Below, one piece after another: positions 1-7,389 of a stretch of 28,415 nt of DNA (the first letter of the stretch is position 1; each line of letters opens with the position of its first letter). Below the pieces are notes generated by a model. It was given only the letters and a program-made list of their open reading frames with translations, did no database searches and was not told the origin of the DNA. Position numbers and translations under genes: made by a program. Source of the DNA: Chrysochromulina tobinii (Eukaryota; Haptophyta; Prymnesiales; Chrysochromulinaceae); assembly GCA_001275005.1 (NCBI GenBank), contig JWZX01003244.1:1-28415 (forward strand), read 5' to 3'.

Positions 1-264
1 GAGATTCGTCTGTGTGCCTTTGTGCGTCCGCGTGTCCCGTGTGTCCCGTGTGTGTCCCGGCTCCCCCCGGTGTCTTTTTACCGGTACCAGTATATATACT
101 ATACACACGCCGCGCGCGCGCGCGCGCGAACGCGTGCTGTTGCTGTTCAACACAACGCGCGCGCGCGCGTACACGCTCCGGACCCCCAAGCATGAGGGCC
201 TCTCGCGCGTGTGCGCTCCATCGCACACGACGCTCGCGTCCTCGACATCCCGGTACCAATCCTC
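1..264. other. Low-complexity CG-rich upstream region
   Basis: This stretch has no convincing gene. It begins with imperfect GTGTGTCCC repeats (about 20-58) and holds two alternating CG tracts (about 110-128 and 155-168). Open frames here are arginine/cysteine-rich by-products of the repeats. It probably contains the promoter or a missing 5' exon of the glycosyltransferase that follows. Confidence 0.5.
90..99 (+). promoter_or_regulatory. Possible TATA-like element
   Basis: The 10-base palindrome GTATATATAC is the only strongly AT-rich motif in the first 260 bases and directly follows CCGGTACCA. It lies about 165 bp before the first ATG of the glycosyltransferase frame. TATA boxes are not general in algal genes, so this is a composition-based guess. 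Confidence 0.2.
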
Positions 265-1251
265 ATGAGCCCTACTGAGCCGCACCTGCTATTCGTGGCC
301 ATGTACCACGGGGACGCCTTCGCTCAAAATATCGTCCGAGTGTCGCGTCACATAAATGCCAGCAGCGACTCACCTGTGCACTTCCACGCCGTCGTCAACG
401 TCCAAATCGCGGCGCTGCCAACATGGTGCACGCAGTGGCCCATCACACGCATGCCCGAAGACACGGTGGCTCGGCATCGCAATTTGACACGTGGTAAGCC
501 GCACGGGGCGTATGTTTTCCTGTGGAAGCCGTTCCTGTACAAGCTGGTCATGCTTGACAAAGTGATCGTCCTCGATCTTGATGTTGCACTTGTTGGTCCA
601 GTGGGCATCCGTGGTCTTTGGTCGGAGTTCGATGCTTTCAGCCAGACTCAGGTCATTGGGCTGGCCAAGGAGCAAGGTCCTACCTATGCTCGTGTTAGAC
701 CAACTCATGTGGGCTTCAATGGAGGCGTACAGCTGCAAGACCTAGAGCGCATGCGATCCACTGCCTCGGAGCATGCGCTCGGCGCATCGCCCTCATATGA
801 GGAAACGCTGGGTGCATATGCTGCCGGTGAGTTTCCTGGATGGGATGCTGTCCAGCCAGCGTTGGGAGATCAGACTCTGTACACAAGGCTCTGCAACCGG
901 CAGCCCCATCTGTGTCGCATCGTGCCGTGTGGTTGGAATCGACAGCTGAGCACCACATTCTTCTCAGTCTCGAACTTTCAATCTGAGTGGCACAATTGCT
1001 CGTCATCCTGCGAGCTTTTGCATTTCAACCAGCCGCTGCTCGAAGGCCTCGTGCCAGAGTTGCAACCGACAAAAGAACGATTGACGTGCTCGGACTGCCG
1101 GAGAGGGATCGAGCGGCTGATCAACCTCACGCGCGAGCACCCGACGAAAAATCCTCGCTTCACGTGGGGCGCGAGCAAGCAGTACATGGGCAGCGTGATC
1201 GAGAACTGCTGTTGTAAACAGGAGCTCGCAGGTGGAGGGAAGGCGGCTTAG
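265..1251 (+). CDS. GT8-type glycosyltransferase (GXYLT/LARGE-like)
   Basis: The product is predicted to transfer a sugar from a nucleotide-sugar donor, probably in the Golgi lumen. Seen in the 328-residue frame: a core starting PHLLFVAMYHGD, a DLDV motif at about residues 104-107 (the metal-binding DxD of GT-A enzymes), FNGG at 151-154, GDQTLY at 201-206 and HFN at 253-255. That order is typical of GT8 proteins such as GXYLT and LARGE. The open frame begins at 196 but its first ATG is at 265. No signal anchor is visible, although Golgi GT8 enzymes normally have one, so a 5' exon upstream is likely. Several cysteines lie between the last two motifs and in the tail. The acceptor sugar cannot be inferred. 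Confidence 0.75.
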   Translation: MSPTEPHLLFVAMYHGDAFAQNIVRVSRHINASSDSPVHFHAVVNVQIAALPTWCTQWPITRMPEDTVARHRNLTRGKPHGAYVFLWKPFLYKLVMLDKVIVLDLDVALVGPVGIRGLWSEFDAFSQTQVIGLAKEQGPTYARVRPTHVGFNGGVQLQDLERMRSTASEHALGASPSYEETLGAYAAGEFPGWDAVQPALGDQTLYTRLCNRQPHLCRIVPCGWNRQLSTTFFSVSNFQSEWHNCSSSCELLHFNQPLLEGLVPELQPTKERLTCSDCRRGIERLINLTREHPTKNPRFTWGASKQYMGSVIENCCCKQELAGGGKAA

Positions 1252-1704
1252 ATTTGGTTCTTAGGGGGGTACAGAACGTACAGTATACCATCCGGACCGG
1301 GTATCATGCGATGCCGCGGTTGGGCAAGGAGCTTGTCACGTCCCTCCGTCAGTCGAGTGAGACCGGGCGGGGCAATAGCGGGACAAGCGCGAGGGGCGTA
1401 CTCGGCGGAAGGCACCATGACGTTAAAATAGTGAATCGCACTCCTTTCCGGCGCGTGGGCTGGCGTCACTCACTGTCTCGCACAGACTGCACCTTTTTGC
1501 TTTTAGTAAATTCTAAATAGCTTTATACTTAGAAGCCTTACGGACCTTTTACGCGGACGGCCCGGGGGTCGTGGGCGGTCTCAAAAAGGGTTGCGCGGAT
1601 CGTGACCCTGACCCGTCCCAGGACCACCCTCCTGGTGCGCCTAGATCTGACACAAGGAAAGGGAGGGGGGTGGCCTCTCTTGAGTCGGTTGCCGAGTGGT
1701 GTCC
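1252..1704. other. Intergenic region without a gene
   Basis: I see no protein with recognisable features on either strand. The region includes a GTACAGTATACC stretch near 1275 and GC-rich sequence at 1555-1680. It probably holds the glycosyltransferase 3' end. Confidence 0.4.
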
Positions 1705-1834
1705 GAGGACGCCCAAGTCAAGTCAAGTCTATACATAAACAACAGACAACCATACGGAAGCCTATCGAATGTGCTCCGGAAGCCAGCAGTGGAGGACGAG
1801 AGTGGGCGCAGATTGACTTGACTTGAGGACGCCC
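1705..1834. mobile_element. Small TIR element with 10-bp target-site duplication
   Basis: GAGGACGCCC occurs at 1705-1714 and again at 1825-1834. Between the two copies lies a 110-bp segment (1715-1824) starting AAGTCAAGTCAA and ending with its exact reverse complement, TTGACTTGACTT. Perfect 12-bp terminal inverted repeats, an internal segment with no coding capacity and a flanking direct repeat are the signature of a non-autonomous DNA transposon (MITE). A duplication of 9-11 bp is typical of Mutator-like elements, but no transposase is present to assign the family. Confidence 0.6.
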
Positions 1835-1872
1835 AAAAGGACGCTCCCGCGGGAACTCATGATGATGAGAAA

Positions 1873-2103
1873 ATGCTGCAGACGCATTCTGACGCGGATG
1901 GCGCTATCTTCCGAGAAGGCGAGGGCGGCTACGCCTTCTATCGTATTCCTGCGTTGCTGCGTATGGGGACCATCCTCCTCGCCTTTGCCGAAGGCCGAAT
2001 GCAACGCCAGGACCACGGCAAGGTCGACATTGTACTGAGGCGCAGCCTCGATGACGGCACCACATGATCTTTCGCTCGGAGCTCAAGCAGGTCACACGGC
2101 TAG
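1873..2103 (+). pseudogene. Sialidase (BNR/Asp-box) N-terminal relic
   Basis: The 64 codons from ATG 1873 to TGA 2065-2067 read as the N-terminus of an exo-alpha-sialidase: EGGYAFYRIPALL (the RIP arginine motif), TILLAFAEGR, then DHGKVDIVLRRS (with the catalytic-region DHG) and SLDDGTT, the start of an Asp box SxDxGxTW. The TGA falls exactly where the Asp-box tryptophan (TGG) is expected, so a single-base nonsense change is likely. The frame continues 11 codons to TAG 2101-2103 and runs into the 3' end of the convergent DUF4838 gene. The rest of the sialidase propeller (usually 350 or more residues) is absent. The frame is open upstream to 1822, next to the TIR element. Confidence 0.7.
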
Positions 2104-3986
2104 CTCGCACGCCAGTGCAAGCTTGAGCCGCGCCGGGACGACGATCTGTCCCGTCCTCCGACGAGGGACAGCAGCCCCCCGGACGTCGGGAACAGAACCG
2201 ACTCCATCCAGTCGATCGTGTGGCCGGCCTCGTCAAGTACTTTGATGCCGACGGCCTGGTACACACGCTTGAACTCGTCAAACTGGGGTCGGAGTGTCTC
2301 ATTGTATGGCCACGTCAGTTTGGCAGAGCTCGCATAGGCCCGGAGCTCGTCCCACCGAAAGAGGGCGACGTACATGACTGGCAGAGCCGCCTCCTCCACG
2401 CGGCGCATGAAGCGCACGTCCTTGGAAGCGACGGCGGCACTTGCATTCGCAAACGCTTGCGCCGAACGGAGCAGCAGAGCGGGGGTGAGGAAGGGCGCGT
2501 TCACGTCGAAGGACTCGTGCATGTAGTAGGCGCTCCCGTCGATCCCCTCGACCATTGCATCCATATAGGTCTTCACGTGAACTGCGGCCGAGTCGTAGTA
2601 GTAGCCGAGAAACTGGGTGGTTGCGTCGTCATCGTCGATGTTTGGATTCCAGAGGGCCTTGGCCAGCAGGTAGTCCTTGAGCTGCACGAGATCCCCGCCC
2701 GGGGTATTATACGTGCCCTCCTCAAAGACCCCCTGGACGCCGTGCTCGTGGAAGAAGCGGAGGTTGGGCACGAGCACGTGCCAGTTAGGGAAGGGGGCGA
2801 CGTAGTGCTGAAAATTGGTCACGTAGTCCCAAATGTACGTGCGCTTTGAGAGCGCCGCCCACGCCGCCATGTCCTTTTGGAACGGCGCGTTGTTCTCGTG
2901 CGTGAGTGGGTGCGCGAAGTCACACTCGATGGTACACAGCCTGATGATCACGTTCGGTCGCGGCTTCAGACCCGACGTGGGCGCAGAGCGCGTCCACTGG
3001 TAGGCTAACGTATCGAACGCAACGTGCGGAAACTCGTCGGCGAGAGCGTCGGCGACCGCATTCACCGCATTCAGTAGCGCGCCTATCGGCGAACCTTCTT
3101 TATCGTTGACTGCCTTCTCGGCCGGGTCTTCGCACTGCTCCCCGTTGTCGTTCTGTGAGATGGAGAGGATGGTGGCGTTTGCGTCGGCGCACAGAATCTT
3201 GCGCGCCTGCTCGGTGACGAAGGCCACCAGTGACGCGTTGCTCCAGCACAGCTGGCCGTACGTGCTCGCCCCAGCTGCGCCCCGCGGCCAAAACCACTCG
3301 GGGTGCGCCTTGTAGAGCGCGGGCGGCGGATGGTTTTGCCAGGTACTGTCGGGAAAGGCGAGAATGTTGTACGACGTGTGTACGAAGCCAGGGGGGTCCG
3401 CGTACTTGACGTAGTTGCCGTGCGTCGCGTCCGTCACGCGTCCATTGTAGGCGACCGCCGTGCTCCAGTCGAGTTGCGTCGTTGGCTGGAATTGGTTGTT
3501 GTCGCGGTACTCGAACGCGGGCGAATTCGTGATATCAAAGTGGGGGACGTCCGACAGGCACTCCATGGGCGGGGCGGTCTCGTCGTGCGCGAAGAAATTG
3601 AAGCCGATCACGTCCGTCAGCATGCTGTAAACCGCATAAATCGTGCTGCGTGTGCTTCCAATCCCGCCCGTGAGCACCACTGAGCCCACCAATGGAGGTG
3701 CGAAGTAGCCCAGGTAGTAGCTCTCGTTGCCCAGGCCGGTGAGTGTTTCGGCAGGGAGGCCGTAATGGAGCGACGCACCTGGACCGACGATGATCTCACT
3801 GCCTGGGCGGGATCCCTTGGGCGGCCCCACCGTGAAGGTCAGGTCGGGGCACGCAATCTGCAGATGTGACTGCAGCATCGACGCGGCGTAGCGCTCCGAG
3901 GCAGAGGCGTCGTCAGTTATCGTAATCTTCGTGGGAAGCAAGTCCGCGCGTGTCATGACCACGAGCATCAAACACCTTATCATCAC
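2100..3986 (-). CDS. DUF4838 / GH67N-like putative secreted carbohydrate-related protein
   Basis: The product is 628 residues. It starts with two adjacent ATGs and a short hydrophobic stretch (MMIRCLMLVVMTRA) that could be a signal peptide. Residues of about 25-150 resemble the N-terminal domain of alpha-glucuronidase/hexosaminidase-type proteins: SERYAASMLQSHL, SEIIVGPG, GGIGSTRSTIYAVYSML and GFNFFAHDE. The middle part (SPAFEYRD, HPEWFWPRG, SISQNDNGEQCEDP, WTRSAPTSGLKPRPNVIIRL, GVFEEGTYNTPGGDL, LAKALWNPNID) follows the pattern of the DUF4838 family, which is common in bacteria and found near polysaccharide-degradation genes. Enzymatic activity is unproven. It is head-to-head with the next gene and ends against the sialidase relic. 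An intronless bacterial-type family in a protist suggests old horizontal transfer, which is inference. Confidence 0.72.
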   Translation of the reverse strand: MMIRCLMLVVMTRADLLPTKITITDDASASERYAASMLQSHLQIACPDLTFTVGPPKGSRPGSEIIVGPGASLHYGLPAETLTGLGNESYYLGYFAPPLVGSVVLTGGIGSTRSTIYAVYSMLTDVIGFNFFAHDETAPPMECLSDVPHFDITNSPAFEYRDNNQFQPTTQLDWSTAVAYNGRVTDATHGNYVKYADPPGFVHTSYNILAFPDSTWQNHPPPALYKAHPEWFWPRGAAGASTYGQLCWSNASLVAFVTEQARKILCADANATILSISQNDNGEQCEDPAEKAVNDKEGSPIGALLNAVNAVADALADEFPHVAFDTLAYQWTRSAPTSGLKPRPNVIIRLCTIECDFAHPLTHENNAPFQKDMAAWAALSKRTYIWDYVTNFQHYVAPFPNWHVLVPNLRFFHEHGVQGVFEEGTYNTPGGDLVQLKDYLLAKALWNPNIDDDDATTQFLGYYYDSAAVHVKTYMDAMVEGIDGSAYYMHESFDVNAPFLTPALLLRSAQAFANASAAVASKDVRFMRRVEEAALPVMYVALFRWDELRAYASSAKLTWPYNETLRPQFDEFKRVYQAVGIKVLDEAGHTIDWMESVLFPTSGGLLSLVGGRDRSSSRRGSSLHWRAS

Positions 3987-4221
3987 TGCGGGATATGTGA
4001 CCTGCGCGGGGTTGCCGAGCGGCCGTCGCCGGCCGCCCAGAACGGCGTTGCGTCAGCCAAAACAAAGTTGGGAGGCGATTTCAAGCTCTCGAAAAGGGGC
4101 TGAAAAACGCCGCGCCATTTCACAGCAGGTCTACGCGGGACTTCATGCTCATCGCGTTCGTCCATGCGCTTCGGCCGCGTCGTCGTCGGCGGCGCGCGCG
4201 CGCGCCGCGCGCGCCCACACG
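3987..4221. promoter_or_regulatory. Divergent intergenic region, presumed bidirectional promoter
   Basis: The 235 bp separate the two head-to-head starts at 3986 (-) and 4222 (+). It contains an alternating CG tract at about 4193-4213 and no convincing TATA box. The plus-strand frame is open back to 3931 but has no good coding character before 4222. Confidence 0.35.
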
Positions 4222-7200
4222 ATGCACCTCCTGACGACCGCCTCCTCTCCGAGCGAGATCATTTGTCTCACGCCGGACCTGTGCTGCAGGCTGCACCGCT
4301 TCGACGCGGCGAGCGCCGCCTTCGTTGAGCATGATTGCTTTGCCATCACGCTGCCACCTGATGAGGACGCCTCTGGCCGTGCAGAGGTGGTCGCGGCTGC
4401 TTCCGTCTTGGATACTGGCTCGAGTGTACGCGAACTCACCGTTGCCCTGCGGACGCACGCAACGGCCAGCGGAGGCGGGTTTCGCTACATCGTTGGGGTC
4501 CTCGATCTGCGTGCGAGGTGCTTCGAGAGCTTGCTCCGCTGCTGGGTCAGCGCCGAAGATGCGGCGGACGGGACGGAGCACGCGCTCGCCGACGGACCGG
4601 TGCTGTACTTGCTCTCCAAACGTGCGAGCCAACGTGAGTCTATGGAGGGGGGCTCGTTGCTTGGGTTGCGCCCTCCTGTGAACGAGGGCGACGAGCACGG
4701 CCATGTGCGCTCGACGGGCGTGGTCTCGGTGTTATGCATGCTGAGCTGGAGCGGGCAGCCCGAGGAGACGTTTGCGTTGTGCCTGTGCGAGCCGGATGCT
4801 GGTGGCGCTCGCGAGCTTGTCGCTTGCGGCGGCGCTCCCACTCATACTGACGAAACTCTTGACGATCCTCTCCCGCTGATCGGCGGATGGAACGCTCATC
4901 AGGCGTCCGTCGGGCACAGGGCGCCGGCGGCCGCTGCTCTCGCTCCGACCATCGTGTGCGCCGCGTCGCAGCGGCTGGCGGTGTGCGGCGACGATGGGCG
5001 CGCCGCGCTCGTGACTCAGCTGTGGGTGGGCACGAGCGCCGCGATGCTGCACTGCTGCGGGTGCGACGGCCAGTCAACGCCTCTCGCCTCGCTCGCGCTG
5101 TCCCACGTGCCTCGGCGGATGGAACCGGTACCTATGCAGCATGGCCAGCTCGATGGTTTGGCGGTGCTGTGCGCGAGCGCGGGCGCGGTGCGCTCGCAGC
5201 TGCTGCTGCTCAGCCGACAGGGCGACGTGCTGCGCACCATCGACGACGTACTCGGATGGCATGCAGCCGCCTTTCTCGGCGGTGCATTGCCACAACTCCT
5301 CGTGCGCCGATCCGCTTTTGGAATCTACGTTTCATGCGCCAGCGGTGACGTGGCCTACGCCACCGTCTGTGCCCGCGCTGGCATGGCCGCCAGCGTCACC
5401 AGTGCCGCCGCCGGCGGCGGCGAGCATGAGTCCAGGGTGTGCCATCTGAGGGGCTATGCCCTCGTCAGTCCATATACGACGTGGGCCGAGGTTGGTTCCG
5501 AGGAAGGTACCGGTGCGGGTGCACCAGCGCCCACGACAGCGCCGCTGCTCGTTGCTGCAGCCGGTGGTGCGCCCGGGGCAGCGCGCCGTCGGCAGCTGCG
5601 CAGCGTCGCCCACGCTCTCGCAGGCCGGCTCGGTGCGGGCCTCACAGCTCTCGAGAAGGCGCGAAGCGCCACAGTGGAACGGAGGTTACTGAGGGAGCAT
5701 GCAATCTCGCTCCTCCGAGCTCAAGCCGCGAACTCCTCAGATGCATGCGCCGAAACGTACGAGGAGCTGCTCTCGTGGCGAGCGCTGGCATGCCGAACGT
5801 CGCCGCTGCTGGCCGTCCAGGCTGCCGGCGAGTCGGAAGCTGGGGTGGGGGCGGTGGACGAGTGGTCACTGGCACGATGGAGCGAGACCGCACAACTCGG
5901 CCCACTGGCGCGATCGCCTACAGACGCAGCGCACGGTGTCCGCGTAACGACAGCTGGGCCACCCCTAGCATCGGAACGCGAGAGGGCACGATCAGAGTTT
6001 GGCCGCCCGGCGCCGCCGGCGGGCAGCGCGGTGGACGAGCCGGTGGACGGAGCGAGGAGCTCGATGGCAAGGCAACGAGCGCCGTGTCGAGCACCGGCGG
6101 TGTCGGCGGCGCGGCCGCGGGTGATAGGGGTCGAGCATGGGTTTCGGCAGGGCCACTGGCTGCTGCGTGTGTGCGTGCGCAACGACGGGCAGCGTGCCGC
6201 AATGCAGCTGAGCTGTGCACTTGTGCACCCGTCGCTCGCGCTGCAGTCCGAGGGTGCCGAGCTGCGGAAGCTGCCGCCGGCGGCCTTAGTACACATGACG
6301 CTCGCTGTCCGACTCTCCCAGATTCTCTCCCCGGCAGACCTCGACGTCGACCTTCTGCTGTGCTGGCGCGCCGCCACCACCACTACCGCCGTTGCGGCTG
6401 CGGCCACCGCCGCCGCCGCCACCCCCTCTGCTGCGTTCGCACCTATACGCTGGCATCATCGTATCGGTACACGCGTGCGACTGCGCGGCGGCTCTCTCTT
6501 CGTCGCAGCGCTCGCGCCGCCGCCGTCGCTACTGTCACGGCGCGGCTCGTCGGCTGTGCTCACGCTGCCGCCCGCGTTGCAGCGCTCCGTGCATCTGGTC
6601 CTCGAGGCTCCGGTGGCGAGCGCAGCGCTCATCCAACTGCCGCATGCGCTGACCACACTCCTGAGCCTTCGCCCTCTCTACCCCACGAACGGGCCGCTCG
6701 CCCAGCTGCCGGGCGCCGAGCCGGGCGCCGGCGGCATGGGACCGTGCGCACTGGCGGCGCCGTCGACTTGGCTGGCGTGCAGCGAGAGCCACGCCCTCAG
6801 TGACGGCACCGGCACCGGCACGGAACTCCTAGTGGGCCTCACTGCCGCCGGCCGGTGCGCCGAGTTGCGGCTGTGCGTGCGCGGCGCGGCGCACGAGGCA
6901 GTGCTCGCGAGTGTCATCGGGGTGCTCCGGGCAAATCTCCCCTCGGAGCTCCGTATCGAGATTTCGATGGGCGCCGTGCCCACGCTCGATTGCCTGCGGC
7001 GCGCCAGCCTTGCCCTCCACGCGGAGCTCGCGGGGGCGGCGCGCGCGTGCGAAGAATTTCTCGTCGTCGTCGGTGGCGGCGGAGGTGGCGGCGGTGGTGG
7101 TGGTGGCGGCGGTGGCGGTGGCGATGGCTTAACGGCTGGAGCTGGGCTCGCCCAGGCAGCCCGCGCTGCTCAGCATCTCGCGTGCGAGATCGCCACGCTG

Positions 7201-7248
7201 CAGAGCGCTTCCGACGAGCTGGCAAGCGTGGTAGCCTCGTTGGTCTGA
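4222..7248 (+). CDS. Large beta-propeller/beta-sandwich protein, tentatively FANCB/FAAP100-like
   Basis: The start is the ATG at 4222 (MHLLTTASSPSEIICLTPD). The open frame runs back to 3931 without coding character and overlaps the divergent gene's N-terminus. The product is 1008 residues. Residues 1-420 read as repeated beta strands of a propeller. About 440-490 is an amphipathic helix (RRQLRSVAHALAGRLGAGL, then TALEKARS). A disordered Ala/Gly/Arg linker of about 540-640 follows, then a beta-sandwich-like part (GHWLLRVCVRNDGQRAAMQL at about 650), then an alpha/beta-looking C-terminus with 17 consecutive glycines. Propeller, helix, sandwich and C-terminal domain is the order in FANCB and FAAP100 of the Fanconi core complex. 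BBS subunits have a similar plan. There is no diagnostic motif, so the assignment is structural inference. Confidence 0.45.
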   Translation: MHLLTTASSPSEIICLTPDLCCRLHRFDAASAAFVEHDCFAITLPPDEDASGRAEVVAAASVLDTGSSVRELTVALRTHATASGGGFRYIVGVLDLRARCFESLLRCWVSAEDAADGTEHALADGPVLYLLSKRASQRESMEGGSLLGLRPPVNEGDEHGHVRSTGVVSVLCMLSWSGQPEETFALCLCEPDAGGARELVACGGAPTHTDETLDDPLPLIGGWNAHQASVGHRAPAAAALAPTIVCAASQRLAVCGDDGRAALVTQLWVGTSAAMLHCCGCDGQSTPLASLALSHVPRRMEPVPMQHGQLDGLAVLCASAGAVRSQLLLLSRQGDVLRTIDDVLGWHAAAFLGGALPQLLVRRSAFGIYVSCASGDVAYATVCARAGMAASVTSAAAGGGEHESRVCHLRGYALVSPYTTWAEVGSEEGTGAGAPAPTTAPLLVAAAGGAPGAARRRQLRSVAHALAGRLGAGLTALEKARSATVERRLLREHAISLLRAQAANSSDACAETYEELLSWRALACRTSPLLAVQAAGESEAGVGAVDEWSLARWSETAQLGPLARSPTDAAHGVRVTTAGPPLASERERARSEFGRPAPPAGSAVDEPVDGARSSMARQRAPCRAPAVSAARPRVIGVEHGFRQGHWLLRVCVRNDGQRAAMQLSCALVHPSLALQSEGAELRKLPPAALVHMTLAVRLSQILSPADLDVDLLLCWRAATTTTAVAAAATAAAATPSAAFAPIRWHHRIGTRVRLRGGSLFVAALAPPPSLLSRRGSSAVLTLPPALQRSVHLVLEAPVASAALIQLPHALTTLLSLRPLYPTNGPLAQLPGAEPGAGGMGPCALAAPSTWLACSESHALSDGTGTGTELLVGLTAAGRCAELRLCVRGAAHEAVLASVIGVLRANLPSELRIEISMGAVPTLDCLRRASLALHAELAGAARACEEFLVVVGGGGGGGGGGGGGGGGGDGLTAGAGLAQAARAAQHLACEIATLQSASDELASVVASLV
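7072..7122 (+). repeat. Poly-glycine GGN microsatellite in coding sequence
   Basis: Seventeen consecutive GGC/GGT/GGA codons lie near the C-terminus of the propeller protein, between EEFLVVV and DGLTAG. Such runs expand and contract by slippage and usually form a flexible linker. Confidence 0.85.
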
Positions 7249-7258
7249 GAGCGCTAGA

Positions 7259-7298
7259 GCGATGCCGCTCAGAGCATCGCGTGAAACGTTCAAATAAA
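7259..7298 (+). terminator. Possible 3'-end signals: short hairpin and AATAAA
   Basis: Ten bases after the stop codon is a perfect 7-bp stem, GCGATGC (7259-7265) with GCATCGC (7274-7280), around an 8-base loop. An AATAAA hexamer follows at 7293-7298. Together they could mark 3'-end formation of the upstream gene. Whether this organism uses AATAAA is unknown, and a hairpin this size can arise by chance. Confidence 0.25.
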
Positions 7299-7389
7299 AC
7301 TTCTTGGGTGCACGGACACAGACTGCACACCGCATTCAAAATTCACCTCGCCAGTTCACACGTCGGCGCGCGGTCCGTGCGTGTGAAGA

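Noticed and set aside
1688-1700. tRNA-Leu/Ser A-box-like sequence, TTGCCGAGTGGT
   Set aside because: No B box, anticodon stem or acceptor pairing can be found before or after the TIR element.
2220-2849. A 209-codon plus-strand frame opposite the DUF4838 gene
   Set aside because: It is a mirror of the sense codons, with no family features, while the minus strand shows clear conserved blocks.
5439-6803. A 454-codon open frame on the plus strand inside the propeller gene
   Set aside because: It is Arg/Ala-rich with no domain pattern and lies in a shifted frame of a well-supported gene. It is a GC-composition shadow.
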